64,000 nucleotides of DNA from Pelagicoccus sp. (GTDB lineage: Bacteria; Verrucomicrobiota; Verrucomicrobiia; Opitutales; Opitutaceae). The notes beneath the pieces are model-generated. The model saw nothing but the letters and a program-made list of their open reading frames with translations, searched no databases and was not told the DNA's origin. The DNA is taken from the NCBI GenBank assembly GCA_028284635.1, contig JANQRJ010000071.1:1-64000 (forward strand). Direction: 5' to 3'. Positions 52,039 to 61,687 of the stretch are shown here, in pieces. Position 1 is the first letter of the stretch. Each line of letters starts with the position of its first letter. The translations under genes were made by a program, and so were the position numbers.

Positions 52039-53423
52039 CAGAATTCCGCGTGGCCAGGAGTGCGGGGAAAGGGAACGACGTCGCGGATGTTCGCCATGCC
52101 GGTGACGAACATGAGCAGGCGTTCGAAGCCGAGGCCAAAACCGGCGTGCGGCACGCTGCCGTAGCGGCGCAGATCGACATACCAATCGTAGTCCGCCTCC
52201 GAGATGCCGTGCCTAGCCATATTCTCTTGCAGTTGCTCGAGACGCTCCTCGCGCTGACTGCCGCCTACGATCTCGCCAATGCCGGGAACCAGCACATCCA
52301 TAGCGGCTACGGTGCGACCGTCGTCGTTGGCTCGCATGTAGAAAGGTTTGAGCGTCTTGGGATAGTCGTAGAGGGTGACGGGACATTTGAAGTGCTCCTC
52401 AGTGAGGTAGCGCTCATGCTCGGACTGGAGGTTGACTCCCCACTCGACAGGATGCTCGAAGCTTCGACTGCAGGACTTGAGGATCTCGACCGCTTCGGTG
52501 TAGCTCAACCGTTTGAAGGGCCGCGTCTCCACAAACTGGAGACGCTCCGCGAGTCCCTTGTCCACGAAATTGCAGAAGAGCTGGAGATCGTCCGCGCAGG
52601 AAGCGACGACATCCTGGATGACCGACTTCACGAATTCCTCCGCGAGGTCCATATCGCCCTGCAGGTCGCAAAAGGCCATTTCCGGCTCGACCATCCAGAA
52701 CTCGCTCGCATGGCGCGAGGTATTGGAATTCTCGGCGCGAAATGTGGGGCCAAAGGTGTAGGTGTTGCCAAGCGCGGTGGCGAAGGTCTCGACTTCGAGT
52801 TGGCCGCTAACGGTGAGGTAAGTGGACTTGCCGAAGAAGTCCTGGCCGAAATCCACGGCGCCCGTCTCGTCCTTCGGGGGCTGGGCGGAGTCGAGCGTAG
52901 TGACGCGGAACAGCTCCCCTGCCCCCTCGCAATCGCTGGCAGTTATGATAGGCGTGTGCACGTACACGAAGTCGCGCTCGTTGAAGAATCGATGGATGGC
53001 AAAGGCCAGCTTGCTCCGGATTCTGAATACGGCGCCGAAGAGATTGGTACGGGGACGCAGATGGGCGATTTCGCGCAGGTACTCATTGGAGTGGCGCTTC
53101 TTTTGCAGCGGGAAGCTATCGTCAGCGGAGCCTACGAGGCTCAGCTCGGCGACCTGGATCTCCCAACTCTGGCCCTTGCCCTGGGAGGCGACCAGTCTGC
53201 CTCTGGCGGATACGGCCGCCCCGGTCGCTATATCCCTGGAGTCGGCATAGCCAGGGACACCCTCGCTTACGACAAGCTGGAGCGGCTTGAGGCTGGAGCC
53301 GTCGTTGAGCTCGAGAAAGAAGAAGGTCTTCGAGTCGCGTCGCGTACGCACCCAGCCTTGCACGAAAACGTCCTCCTGCTCCGCTTCGCTCTCAAGCAGA
53401 TGAGCAATTAACTGTCGCTTCAT
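52038..53423 (-). CDS. asnS: Asparaginyl-tRNA synthetase
   Basis: A 461-residue class IIb synthetase. The OB-fold anticodon domain starts [20 protein letters not shown] and [20 protein letters not shown]. The class II motifs are visible: [40 protein letters not shown] (motif 2 with FRAENS) and [15 protein letters not shown] (motif 3). The start at 53423 avoids an upstream extension reading through the family A repeat. It overlaps psd by one base. Confidence 0.95.
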   Translation of the reverse strand: MKRQLIAHLLESEAEQEDVFVQGWVRTRRDSKTFFFLELNDGSSLKPLQLVVSEGVPGYADSRDIATGAAVSARGRLVASQGKGQSWEIQVAELSLVGSADDSFPLQKKRHSNEYLREIAHLRPRTNLFGAVFRIRSKLAFAIHRFFNERDFVYVHTPIITASDCEGAGELFRVTTLDSAQPPKDETGAVDFGQDFFGKSTYLTVSGQLEVETFATALGNTYTFGPTFRAENSNTSRHASEFWMVEPEMAFCDLQGDMDLAEEFVKSVIQDVVASCADDLQLFCNFVDKGLAERLQFVETRPFKRLSYTEAVEILKSCSRSFEHPVEWGVNLQSEHERYLTEEHFKCPVTLYDYPKTLKPFYMRANDDGRTVAAMDVLVPGIGEIVGGSQREERLEQLQENMARHGISEADYDWYVDLRRYGSVPHAGFGLGFERLLMFVTGMANIRDVVPFPRTPGHAEF

Positions 53424-53471
53424 GGCGAAAATAAGAGACCGGAGAGCGCGCAAAGCAAGCACGTCGAGAAA

Positions 53472-53540
53472 CCGCGTTCTCACGAACGCGGCTACATGCT
53501 GCATTTCGCTCCATCCGTAGCCGCGTTCATGAGAACGCGG
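53472..53540. repeat. Family A repeat, inverted arm order
   Basis: CCGCGTTCTCACGAACGCGG CTAC (53472-53495), a 21-base spacer, then GTAGCCGCGTTCATGAGAAC (53517-) to 53540. The arms face the opposite way to those at 12399-12462, so here GGCTAC ends point inwards. It lies between asnS and the permease gene. Confidence 0.85.
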
Positions 53541-53545
53541 TCGCG

Positions 53546-54661
53546 CTACCTCACTCGTCTCATCAGGAAGTACGACAGAACGATCATCAGAACCATCGGC
53601 GCCCAAGCGGCCCAGACCGGGGAGAGCGAACCGTCGCGACCGAGAGCGTTGAGCACGCTGGTGAGCAGGTAGAAGCCGAAGAAGAGGCCGATAGACTTCG
53701 AGACGCCGACTGCGGGATTCGTGCGAACGCCGGCCACCGCGAAGGGCACGGCAATGCCCGCCACGATCAAGCAGCTTGCCGCGCTAGCCATCAGGGCGTG
53801 GCGGCGAGCATCGTAGGCGAGCACTTTGGGATTCTCGTCTCGCGTCACGTTTTCGGTGATACGGGTGAGCTGGCGAAAGGAGAGGTCCTTGGGACGTTTG
53901 CCGAAAAGCAGCATGAGCCCAGGATCGTCGGTGAGTTCGCGGGCTTCCAGACGGTCGAAGGGCGGCAGGCGCGGGTTCGAGTCATCTTCGAGATTGTGGA
54001 TGATCTGACGGCCATCGAAAAGGATCCAGTAGCCAAGGACCTCATCGAAGTAGCCGTAGCGGGCCATGATCCGCCGCATCTCTCGGCGGTCCTCGTTCAT
54101 CATCGAGACCTGGATGCCATAGCCTTGGCTCTTGAACTGGCTGTAGCGATTGATGAACCACATGCGGTTTGCTCGGCGGTTGTCGAAGGACAGCCCTTGG
54201 ATGATACCGACTTCGTCGCTGCCCATTTCCTGAGCCTCCTTGTTCAGTCTCAAACTGAGCATAAGCCGGTCGGACTCTTCAACGGACCAGGGTATCAGGC
54301 TGGAATTCAGATACCAAAGGCCGCCCGATATGAGCAGGCTCGCCAACCAGATGGAGCGAGTCACGCGAATCACGCTCATCCCCGAGGCCCGAAGAGCGAC
54401 GAATTCGTTCGAGCGATGCAGCTGCCCGAGCGCGTACAAAATGGATACGAGAATCGATGCCGGCAGCGTTATAGTGAGAAAGCTGGGCGAGAGGATCGCG
54501 TAGTAGAAGGCGATCTGCCCGAAAGTGGCCTCGTAGCTGACCAAATCCGTAAAGCTGTCCTGTATCTCGAAGAGGATGAGCAGACCGAACATGGAACCCA
54601 ATACCAGGGCGAAGACCTTGAGCCATTCGAAAAAAACGTATCTGTCCGCGAGACTGGGCAT
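53546..54661 (-). CDS. LptF/LptG-family permease (YjgP/YjgQ)
   Basis: A 371-residue protein with six membrane helices, three at each end, around a periplasmic beta-jellyroll-like domain. [39 protein letters not shown] and [20 protein letters not shown] are the conserved N-terminal blocks; the C-terminal half ends [19 protein letters not shown]. The protein is half of the LptB2FG exporter that moves LPS toward the outer membrane. The partner gene is not nearby, and whether it is F or G is not decided. Confidence 0.85.
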   Translation of the reverse strand: MPSLADRYVFFEWLKVFALVLGSMFGLLILFEIQDSFTDLVSYEATFGQIAFYYAILSPSFLTITLPASILVSILYALGQLHRSNEFVALRASGMSVIRVTRSIWLASLLISGGLWYLNSSLIPWSVEESDRLMLSLRLNKEAQEMGSDEVGIIQGLSFDNRRANRMWFINRYSQFKSQGYGIQVSMMNEDRREMRRIMARYGYFDEVLGYWILFDGRQIIHNLEDDSNPRLPPFDRLEARELTDDPGLMLLFGKRPKDLSFRQLTRITENVTRDENPKVLAYDARRHALMASAASCLIVAGIAVPFAVAGVRTNPAVGVSKSIGLFFGFYLLTSVLNALGRDGSLSPVWAAWAPMVLMIVLSYFLMRRVR

Positions 54662-54766
54662 GGTGGGCGAGCAAGACTTTGAGAGCGAACAAGGCGAAGT
54701 CGAGAGCCTTTAGGACACGTGTTTTTCCTGGCGTTTCCTTCAACCGCCCCTAGACACCAAAGGCTT

Positions 54767-56518
54767 ATGACGGCCAAACCCTCTAGAGAGTCGTGGAATT
54801 CGCGCATCGGCGTCATCCTCGCAGTCGCTGGCAGCGCGGTCGGCATCGGAAACTTTCTACGCTTTCCCGGGCAGGCTGCCCAATACGGAGGTGGCGCCTT
54901 CATGATCGCCTACTTCATCGCCCTCATCATCATCGGCCTGCCCATCTGCTGGGCCGAGTGGGCTCTCGGACGGGCCGGCGGCCAGCGGGGAATGAACTCC
55001 AGCCCCGGTATCCTTGGATTCATTACAGGCCAAAGGCGGTTTCGCTACCTCGGCGTGATCGGGGTCATCATCCCAGTAGTTATCTACATGTACTACGTCT
55101 ATATTGAGGCGTGGTGCCTGGGCTACGCAGTCAATTTCGCTCGCGGCGCCATGAATTTCGAAACGGTCGCGGAAGCGGGAGACTTCTGGGGCGCCTTCAT
55201 CGGAATCGGCGGCGACGGCGACGCAGTGGGCTTCGGCTGGCAACAGGTCGGCGGCTTCCTCCTGTTCGTCTTCGCCCTGAATTTCTTCCTGATCTACCGA
55301 GGCATTTCCAAAGGCATCGAGTTCTTCTGCAAGTACGCCATGCCGACTCTCGTGGTCCTCGCCTTGATCATCCTAGTCCGCGTGCTCACGCTCGGAGCTC
55401 CCGTCGCAGACCATCCGGAAAACAGCGTGGCCAACGGCCTCGGATTCATGTGGAACCCAAACAAGATGGTGATGCACGAGCGCGTCGTCAATGAATCCAC
55501 TGGCGTGGAAAAATGGATACCGCTGGCAGACGGCGAAGTAGTAGGCGATCTCATGATCGAGGAGGCGAAAGCCCGAGCGGCCACGAATCCCGACCTCGAT
55601 CTGCGTACCGTCTCCATGCTCAGCCAGCTCGCCAACCCCCAGCTTTGGCTGGCCGCCGCAGGGCAGATATTCTTCTCCCTCTCCGTCGGCTTCGGCGTCA
55701 TCATCACCTACTCCAGCTATCTGAAAAAAAAGGACGACGTGGTCCTCAGCGGACTCGCCGCCACGAGCACCAACGAGTTTTGCGAGGTTACGCTGGGCGG
55801 ACTCACGACCTTGCCCGCTGGATACGCCTTTCTCGGAGTCGCCGGCGTAGCGGGAGCCGGAACCTTCGGGCTCGGCTTCAACGTCCTGCCCATGGTCTTC
55901 GCTACGATGCCAGGCGGGCAGTTCTTCGGCTTCGCCTTCTTCTTCCTGCTGTTTCTCGCAGCGGTGACCAGCTCGCTATCCATGCTCCAGCCCGGCATCG
56001 CATTTCTCGAGGAGGCGATGAACATCAACCGCAAGCAATCGGTAGCCATTCTCGGCTTCGTCACCGCAGCGGGCTGCGCATTCGTGGTCTACTTCAGTGC
56101 CGGCGTGAAGGCGCTCGACACGATAGACTTCTGGGTGACCAACCTGCTCATGGTCGTGCTCGCCACCATCCAGATCATCATTTTCGGGTGGATCGTCGGC
56201 GTGGACAAGGGCTTCGAGATCGCTCACCAGGGGGCCGCCATTCGGATCCCATCCTTCTTCAAGGTCATCATGAAGTACCTCAGCCCCGCGTTTCTGATCG
56301 TCATCTTCCTGGCCTGGATCTACAATGGCGTGCTCGGCTTCAGCTTCACAGGAGGCGAGCGAGCCTACAGCTCCTACATCGTCGACCTCTTCATCGAACC
56401 CAATCAGACCGCCTGGTACAGCATCGGCGTGATCGCCTTCACTTCGGCCTTCCTCGTCCTGCTCACCGCAGGCGGAAGCTTCAAACCCAAGACCGTGGAA
56501 AAAGGAGAGGACATCTGA
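54767..56518 (+). CDS. Sodium-dependent neurotransmitter-symporter family transporter (NSS, MetP-like)
   Basis: A 583-residue transporter with about 12 membrane helices in the LeuT fold. The first helix has [20 protein letters not shown] and [14 protein letters not shown], the signature that forms the sodium and substrate site; [17 protein letters not shown] is in helix 6-7. It imports amino acids with sodium. The start at 54767 was chosen because it precedes the [10 protein letters not shown] lead. A MetS-like small protein follows at once, supporting the methionine/alanine importer type. Confidence 0.9.
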   Translation: MTAKPSRESWNSRIGVILAVAGSAVGIGNFLRFPGQAAQYGGGAFMIAYFIALIIIGLPICWAEWALGRAGGQRGMNSSPGILGFITGQRRFRYLGVIGVIIPVVIYMYYVYIEAWCLGYAVNFARGAMNFETVAEAGDFWGAFIGIGGDGDAVGFGWQQVGGFLLFVFALNFFLIYRGISKGIEFFCKYAMPTLVVLALIILVRVLTLGAPVADHPENSVANGLGFMWNPNKMVMHERVVNESTGVEKWIPLADGEVVGDLMIEEAKARAATNPDLDLRTVSMLSQLANPQLWLAAAGQIFFSLSVGFGVIITYSSYLKKKDDVVLSGLAATSTNEFCEVTLGGLTTLPAGYAFLGVAGVAGAGTFGLGFNVLPMVFATMPGGQFFGFAFFFLLFLAAVTSSLSMLQPGIAFLEEAMNINRKQSVAILGFVTAAGCAFVVYFSAGVKALDTIDFWVTNLLMVVLATIQIIIFGWIVGVDKGFEIAHQGAAIRIPSFFKVIMKYLSPAFLIVIFLAWIYNGVLGFSFTGGERAYSSYIVDLFIEPNQTAWYSIGVIAFTSAFLVLLTAGGSFKPKTVEKGEDI

Positions 56519-56519
56519 C

Positions 56520-56672
56520 ATGACCATCGGAGGCTGGATAATCATGCTCGTCTCGACCCTTTCCGTGACCTTCCTCTTCGTCTGGTGCATCCGCAAGGTG
56601 CTAGCTACCGGCGAAGAAGACGGCGAAGTGCACGGTTTCGAAATCGAGACGCCCGACCAGGACGCGAAGTAG
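56520..56672 (+). CDS. Small single-span NSS transporter subunit (MetS-like)
   Basis: A 50-residue protein starting MTIGGWIIMLVSTLSVTFLF and continuing VWCIRKVLATGEEDGEVHGF. One membrane helix is followed by a short acidic tail. It begins 1 base after the transporter stop codon. Small subunits of this kind accompany MetP-type methionine/alanine transporters and are needed for activity in Corynebacterium. It is easily missed because of its size. Confidence 0.75.
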   Translation: MTIGGWIIMLVSTLSVTFLFVWCIRKVLATGEEDGEVHGFEIETPDQDAK

Positions 56673-56866
56673 CGCGGAACCCTGAGCGCCGCTACGGGCG
56701 CGGAGTATAAGGTTTTTTGACTAAAAACGCCTTCTGCGAGTTTAAGTCTCGGGAAGCCGAGGCCGTTTTATCGAAACAAGCCTCTTCGCCGAGGCGACGC
56801 CCGGCATACGCCATCCGGCAGCGCCGCCAACAGCCGGAAAACACTCCCAGCGAAAGACCGAACCGA
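56673..56866. other. Upstream region of cheV
   Basis: GTAGCGCGG..CCGCTACGG (56669-56698) is a small inverted repeat made of family B-type arms. No gene was found in this stretch. Confidence 0.4.
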
Positions 56867-57859
56867 ATGTCACAGACCACCATATCCAAGGCTCACGCCA
56901 AGACCGACATCCTCCTCGAAGCAGGCACCAACGAGGTCGAGGTCTTCGAATTCAACCTCGGCGGCCATCACTACGGAGTGAACGTCGCCAAAGTGAACCA
57001 GATCGTCCAACGCGAACAGGTCAAGATCACCAGAGCCGACCTGCCACCGCCAGGCGTGCTCGGCACCATCTCATTTCGCGGCAAACCCACGATGACCCTC
57101 GATCTTCGAGCGGTGCTCGGCATCGACGGCGAACCTGCCGACCCGAGCCGAGCCCTCATGCTCGTCACTCAGTTCAACGATCAGGTCGTCGCCTTCGCCA
57201 TCGACGGCGCCGAACGCATTCATCGCGTATCCTGGCAGAACTTCGAGCCCATCAGCGCCAACTTCGCCCAGGAGAATCCCTACGTAAACGGGATCATTCG
57301 ACTCGAAGACAGACTCGTCCTCATACTCGATCTGGAGTACATCCTCACCCTGATCAACCCGAGACTCGGCATGTCGATCGACACCCAGCAGCTCCAGAAG
57401 ATCGAACAGGAGTACAAGCCCCGCGACCACATCCGCATCCTCTTCGCCGAGGATTCGGCCATGATCCGCAAGATGGTCCACCAGCAGCTCGAGGACGTCG
57501 GATTCACCAGCGTCGAGCTCGCCACCAACGGGAAGGAAGCCCTGGACAAGATCGCCGAAGCGGTCGAAATCGTCAAAACCACCGGACAGCCCTTCAGCGA
57601 CTTCTTCGATCTCATTCTCACCGACATCGAAATGCCCGTCATGGACGGGCTCACCTTCTGCCGTCACGTAAAGAAGGAGTTCAACCTGGAAACTCCCGTC
57701 ATCGTCTTCTCCTCACTCATCAACGAGCAGATGGTCGCCAAATGCAAGGCAGTCGGAGCCAATGGCTGGGGCACCAAGCCCAAGGTCAGCCTCATCGTCA
57801 AGATAATCGACCGACTCATCGTTGAAGGAGAGAAGGAGATTGGCGACTTACTAGAATAA
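56867..57859 (+). CDS. cheV: Chemotaxis coupling/response protein CheV
   Basis: A 330-residue protein. Residues about 20-170 are a CheW-like SH3 pair (EVEVFEFNLGGHHYGVNVAK, LPPPGVLGTISFRGKPTMTL, IRLEDRLVLILDLEYIL) that couples receptors to CheA. Residues about 195-325 are a receiver domain: LFAEDSAMIRKMV, phospho-acceptor Asp in LILTDIEMPVMDGLTF, FSSLI and the Lys in WGTKPKVSL. Start 56867 chosen because the CheW domain begins about 25 residues later. No other chemotaxis gene is in the window. Confidence 0.93.
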   Translation: MSQTTISKAHAKTDILLEAGTNEVEVFEFNLGGHHYGVNVAKVNQIVQREQVKITRADLPPPGVLGTISFRGKPTMTLDLRAVLGIDGEPADPSRALMLVTQFNDQVVAFAIDGAERIHRVSWQNFEPISANFAQENPYVNGIIRLEDRLVLILDLEYILTLINPRLGMSIDTQQLQKIEQEYKPRDHIRILFAEDSAMIRKMVHQQLEDVGFTSVELATNGKEALDKIAEAVEIVKTTGQPFSDFFDLILTDIEMPVMDGLTFCRHVKKEFNLETPVIVFSSLINEQMVAKCKAVGANGWGTKPKVSLIVKIIDRLIVEGEKEIGDLLE

Positions 57860-57884
57860 GGCAGCCGCGAATCCAGCTGACAAT

Positions 57885-57950
57885 CCCTCCTCATCTTCTT
57901 CCTCATCCTCATCCCATAATGAGGATGAGGAAGAAGATCGGGATGATGAA
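57885..57950. repeat. Family B palindromic core
   Basis: CTCCTCATCTTCTTCCTCAT with CATAATGAGGATGAGGAAGA as partner around a CCATAAT centre. It lies between the 3' ends of cheV and the yceI-like gene, in terminator position. Confidence 0.7.
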
Positions 57951-57961
57951 AGGGAATCGGC

Positions 57962-58567
57962 TCAGTGAGCGTGCGATCCAGCCAAGCTCAAGCTCAAGAC
58001 GACTTCGTCCGCCACCTTGTCCTCGCTCTGCCCGGCATTCACGTCGAAGTCGCTTCGGTTCACGGAAAAGCTGGAGCGCACCACTACTAGATCGCCTTCC
58101 ACCCTCTGACGAGCAGCGAGCTTGCCTTCCAGGAAAGTGAAGCTGATTGGGACCATAATGTCCTTGCTCACGCCTTTGATCGTCATCGTGCCGTGAGCCG
58201 TTCCCTCGGTCTTGTTGCCCTCCTGCTCCACGTCGCTAAGCGAAGCCAGCTCGAAGACGATTTCCGGATGCTTCTTCGCATCCATCCAGCGAGCGCCCAG
58301 CAGGTGATCCTGCATCTCGGGATTAGGCACCGACATCGAATCCACCGCCAAGACCAGCTTGCCGGAAGTCTCCTCCGGCTTGGCGGGATCGAACTTCAGA
58401 CTGCCGGAAATCCCGCTCGCCGTGCCGGCGATCGACTCCAGCGGAGCATCAAGCGAAAAAGCGATACTGTTTACCCCCTTGGGATCATTGAGATCGAATT
58501 CCATGGCGCTCGCGTAAGCCACGCAAAGAGCCGAGCCGATAGAGAGAAGAGCAGTGATACGTTTCAT
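57962..58567 (-). CDS. YceI-family periplasmic protein
   Basis: A 201-residue protein with a Sec signal (MKRITALLSIGSALCVAYAS). The rest matches YceI lipocalin-like barrels that bind isoprenoid lipids: FDPAKPEETSGKLVLAVDSM, HLLGARWMDAKKHPEIVFEL, ETEGTAHGTMTIKG-like (here KTEGTAHGTMTIKGVSKDI) and the C-terminal DEVVLSLSLAG. Role in the periplasm unknown. The ATG at 58567 was preferred to one at 58585 because it starts the signal peptide. Confidence 0.85.
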   Translation of the reverse strand: MKRITALLSIGSALCVAYASAMEFDLNDPKGVNSIAFSLDAPLESIAGTASGISGSLKFDPAKPEETSGKLVLAVDSMSVPNPEMQDHLLGARWMDAKKHPEIVFELASLSDVEQEGNKTEGTAHGTMTIKGVSKDIMVPISFTFLEGKLAARQRVEGDLVVVRSSFSVNRSDFDVNAGQSEDKVADEVVLSLSLAGSHAH

Positions 58568-58614
58568 AGCGTTGTATATAGACAATTGGATAGTTGGTTT
58601 AGACGGAAAGCCGT

Positions 58615-58884
58615 TTAGAACTCCGGACGGCGGGCTCGTCGCGCCTCGATCGCGCTACAAACGATGAAAGCCGCCGAAAACAAAGCGAAGCCGACTGCGA
58701 GCGTCTCCACTCCAGGCAAAAAGGCATCCACCTGCACAGGATATTCGATTCCCAGAATCTCGTCGTACTCCATCACGTTGTAATAAGTACGATAGAACCC
58801 CACTTGGGCCCCACCATAGAGCCAAGCCAATACCGCCGCCAGCAACGCGGACACCCCAAAGGTTCGAATTTTCCAGAGTTTCAT
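58615..58884 (-). CDS. Small membrane protein, unknown function
   Basis: An 89-residue protein starting MKLWKIRTFGVSALLAAVLA. Two membrane helices (about 9-25 and about 60-80, VETLAVGFALFSAAFIVCSA) surround a periplasmic loop with tyrosines (FYRTYYNVMEYDEI). The C-terminus is basic (EARRARRPEF). I do not recognise the family. It precedes the yceI-like gene on the same strand by 47 bases, so the two may form an operon. Start codon uncertain (58884, 58899 or 58923). Confidence 0.55.
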   Translation of the reverse strand: MKLWKIRTFGVSALLAAVLAWLYGGAQVGFYRTYYNVMEYDEILGIEYPVQVDAFLPGVETLAVGFALFSAAFIVCSAIEARRARRPEF

Positions 58885-59063
58885 CTCAAGCAAAAGCATC
58901 CCCTCAAGAGGGATCCGCTCCACCTAACGACAATACCCCGCCAGCGCATGCGCCCACCTCGGAATGGGCGTGACTAAAAGCGGCTTCCGGAAAACTTCCG
59001 GCTTGAAGCCCCGCCTCTGCTCCGTAACGGGTATTGCCCCAAAAATTTTCAACCAAACAAACT

Positions 59064-60911
59064 ATGAGCACGCAGAACATCGAAAAACACGAATTCCAGG
59101 CCGAGATCAAACAGCTGTTGGATATCGTTATCCACTCGCTGTACACCGAAAAGGAGATCTTCGTACGCGAACTCATCTCCAACGCTTCCGACGCGCTCGA
59201 GAAGCTGCGCCACCTCAAAATCACCGAAAAGGAAGTCTTCGACGACAATCTCCCGCTCGAGATCAACATCACCACCGACGACAAGGCCAATACCCTGACC
59301 ATCCAGGACTTCGGCGTCGGCATGAGCAAGGACGAGCTCACCCAATTCCTCGGCACCATCGCCCACTCCGGCTCCAAGCAATTCCTCCAGGCCATCAAGG
59401 AAGGCGGCGAGAAAAACGAAAACCTCATCGGCCAGTTCGGCGTAGGCTTCTACTCGGCCTTCATGGTCGCCAAGGAGGTAAAGGTCTACTCCCACTCCTG
59501 GAAGACCGACGAGCCCGGCCATGTCTGGTCCTCCGATGGCTCCGGAGCCTACGAAATCGAGGAAGTCGAAGGCCAGCGCCGCGGCGCCAAAATCGTCATC
59601 ACCCTCCAAGACGGGGAAAAGAAGTACGCCAGCAAGGACACCATCAGCGAAATCATCAAACGCTACTCCAGCTTCGTCCAGTTCCCCATCAACCTCAACG
59701 GCGAGAAGGTCAACACCATCGATGCCCTCTGGCTCCGCTCCAAATCAGAGATCAAGGACGAAGAGTACACCGAGTTCTACAAGTTCCAGGCCAACGCCTT
59801 CGACGAGCCCCACTACCGCCTCCACTTCAGCGCCGACGCCCCGCTCGACATCCAAGCCCTGCTTTTCACCCCCAAGACCAATCCCGAGCGCGCCGGCTTC
59901 GGGCGCATCGACCCCGCCGTCGCCCTGCACTGCCGCAAGGTCCTCATCGACCCCAAGCCCAAGGAGCTCCTCCCCGAATGGCTGCGCTACCTCAAAGGCG
60001 TCGTCGACTCCGCCGATCTCCCCCTCAACATCTCTCGCGAAACCATGCAGGACGGCGGGCTCACTCAGAAGCTCGGCCGAGTCCTGACCAAACGCTACCT
60101 CAAGTCCCTAGCCGAGGAAGCCAAGAAGCGCCCAGAGCAGTACGCCGAGTTCTTCAAGAACTTCGGCATCTACCTCAAGGAAGGCGTCGCCATGGACTTC
60201 ACCTACCGCGACGACCTCGCCAAGCTCCTCTACTTCGAGTCCTCCGTCAGCGAGAAAGGCAAGACCACCAGCCTCGCCGACTACGTCTCCCGCATGAAGG
60301 ACGACCAAAAGGAGATCTACTACATCCTCGGCCAAAACCGCGAGTCCATCGAAAGCGGCCCCTACCTCGAAGGATTCAAGGCCCGCGGCCTCGAAGTCCT
60401 TTTCCTCTACGAGCCCATCGACGAATACGTCATGTCCAACCTCGGCAAATTCGACGAGAAGGGCCTCGTCTCCGCCGACCAAGGCGACCTCAAGCTCGAC
60501 GAAGCTCCCGCCTCCGAAGGCGAGCCCCTCTCCGAAGACGACGCCAAGGCTCTCTGCTCCTGGCTCAAGAACGCCATCGGCGAACGCGTCAAGGAAGTCA
60601 AAGTCTCCAGCCGTCTCATCGACAGCCCCGTCATGGCCCTCTCCCCCGACGCCATGTCCAGCCAGATGCGACGCATGATGCGCCAGATGGGCCAGGAAAA
60701 TCCCATGCCCGTCGAGGTTCTCTTCGAGATCAACCCGCGCCACGCCCTTATCAAGAATCTGAATACGCAGCGCCAGAGCAACGAAGACCTCGCCAAGCTC
60801 GTCGCCCAGCAAGCCTTCGACAACGCCCTCGTCGCCGCCGGCCTGCTCGAAGACCCCAAGGACATGGTCACCCGCATGTACCAAATCCTAGAGCAAGCCG
60901 CTACCAAGTAG
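59064..60911 (+). CDS. htpG: Molecular chaperone HtpG (Hsp90)
   Basis: A 615-residue chaperone starting MSTQNIEKHEFQAEIKQLLD. The GHKL ATPase motifs are present: ELISNASDALEKLR (Mg-binding Asn), LTIQDFGVGMSKDEL (DxGxG) and GQFGVGFYSAFMVAKEV (GxxGxG lid). The middle domain Arg loop and C-terminal dimer domain (MSSQMRRMMRQMGQENPMPV) are intact. Cytoplasmic, helps client proteins fold under stress. It stands alone. High GC and codon bias leave long open frames on the other strand, which are not genes. Confidence 0.95.
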   Translation: MSTQNIEKHEFQAEIKQLLDIVIHSLYTEKEIFVRELISNASDALEKLRHLKITEKEVFDDNLPLEINITTDDKANTLTIQDFGVGMSKDELTQFLGTIAHSGSKQFLQAIKEGGEKNENLIGQFGVGFYSAFMVAKEVKVYSHSWKTDEPGHVWSSDGSGAYEIEEVEGQRRGAKIVITLQDGEKKYASKDTISEIIKRYSSFVQFPINLNGEKVNTIDALWLRSKSEIKDEEYTEFYKFQANAFDEPHYRLHFSADAPLDIQALLFTPKTNPERAGFGRIDPAVALHCRKVLIDPKPKELLPEWLRYLKGVVDSADLPLNISRETMQDGGLTQKLGRVLTKRYLKSLAEEAKKRPEQYAEFFKNFGIYLKEGVAMDFTYRDDLAKLLYFESSVSEKGKTTSLADYVSRMKDDQKEIYYILGQNRESIESGPYLEGFKARGLEVLFLYEPIDEYVMSNLGKFDEKGLVSADQGDLKLDEAPASEGEPLSEDDAKALCSWLKNAIGERVKEVKVSSRLIDSPVMALSPDAMSSQMRRMMRQMGQENPMPVEVLFEINPRHALIKNLNTQRQSNEDLAKLVAQQAFDNALVAAGLLEDPKDMVTRMYQILEQAATK

Positions 60912-60920
60912 CCATCCCCC

Positions 60921-61018
60921 CAATCTTCCTCTTACTCCTCCTCCTAATCATAATCTTCATCAGCTTCTGCTTCCCAAGAAGAAGATTAAGATCAGGAGGA
61001 AGAGGAGGATTAGGATTA
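60921..61018. repeat. Family B palindromic core
   Basis: CTTCCTCTTACTCCTCCTCC with AGGAGGAAGAGGAGGATTAG as partner, around TTCTGCTTCCCAAGAAGAAG. It follows htpG and precedes the higA gene. Confidence 0.7.
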
Positions 61019-61050
61019 AAGCCCCGATTGAGGCTTGCCGGCCATATCCC

Positions 61051-61067
61051 ATAACGCTACGCGTTAT
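61051..61067 (+). promoter_or_regulatory. Operator-like inverted repeat before higA
   Basis: ATAACGC TAC GCGTTAT, a perfect 7-bp inverted repeat, 3 bases before the ATG at 61071. Its place fits autoregulation by the HigA-type HTH protein. Confidence 0.55.
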
Positions 61068-61070
61068 AGG

Positions 61071-61382
61071 ATGGAACCAATCACGCCCGGCGAAATCCTA
61101 AACCTGGACTATCTTCAGCCGCTCGGTCTCTCGCAGAACGCTCTCGCCAGAGCTATCGGCGTTTCCCCGCGGGCCATCAACGAGATCGTCCACGGGCGAA
61201 GAGCCATTACCGCTCCCATGGCCATACGTCTTGGGACCTATTTCCGACAATCGCCTCGCTTCTGGCTCAATATCCAGACGGAGTGCGACCTGCGCAGAGC
61301 CCTGCGAGAAAAGGACAAGCTCACCGCCGACATCGAGCCCTGCAACGCCGTCGCAGAGGACCACTCCGAATACGGCAAGTGA
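61071..61382 (+). CDS. higA: HigA-family antitoxin (VapI-like HTH)
   Basis: A 103-residue protein starting MEPITPGEILNLDYLQPLGL. ITPGEIL is typical of HigA; the Xre-type HTH is SQNALARAIGVSPRAINEIV followed by HGRRAITAPMAIRL, and RFWLNIQTECDLRRA is the usual end. It represses its operon and neutralises HigB. Its stop overlaps the toxin GTG (GTGA). The operator-like palindrome lies just ahead of the ATG. It is the antitoxin-first order, opposite to the classic higBA arrangement. Confidence 0.9.
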   Translation: MEPITPGEILNLDYLQPLGLSQNALARAIGVSPRAINEIVHGRRAITAPMAIRLGTYFRQSPRFWLNIQTECDLRRALREKDKLTADIEPCNAVAEDHSEYGK

Positions 61383-61657
61383 TCCAATCCTTCGCAGACA
61401 AGAGAACCCAGGAACTCTGGGAGCTCGAGCGTTCCCGCCCGTTTTCCGCGATCACGAGAGCAGCTCTGCGGCGCCTTATCCAATTGAACGCAGCGGAAAA
61501 TCTCGAAGATCTACGCATGCCGCCCGGCAACCGGCTAGAAGCCCTACTAAGCGATCGAGACGGTCAGCACTCGATCCGCATCAACCAACAATATCGCATC
61601 TGCTTCGTCTGGACGCCAAGTGGGCCCACCCAAGTCGAAATCGTAGACTACCACTGA
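61379..61657 (+). CDS. higB: HigB-family toxin, GTG start
   Basis: A 92-residue RelE-fold protein starting at GTG: MIQSFADKRTQELWELERSR. Conserved blocks are FAD(K/R)xTxxLF-like at the N-terminus, ALRRLIQLNAAENLEDLRMP, PGNRLEALLSDRDGQHSIRI and NQQYRICFVW, the strand carrying the usual catalytic Arg/Tyr. It would cleave mRNA on the ribosome. The GTG at 61379 overlaps the higA stop, indicating translational coupling. Confidence 0.88.
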   Translation: MIQSFADKRTQELWELERSRPFSAITRAALRRLIQLNAAENLEDLRMPPGNRLEALLSDRDGQHSIRINQQYRICFVWTPSGPTQVEIVDYH

Positions 61658-61687
61658 CCTCAAATAATCCTACTCTTACTCCTCCTC

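Noticed and set aside
52050..53411. 453-residue open frame antisense to asnS
   Set aside because: Mirrors asnS exactly; no independent start signals or domains.
58964..61054. Very long Arg/Pro/His-rich open frame over htpG
   Set aside because: It is the shifted frame of high-GC htpG, with no domain and an unnatural composition; htpG itself is certain.
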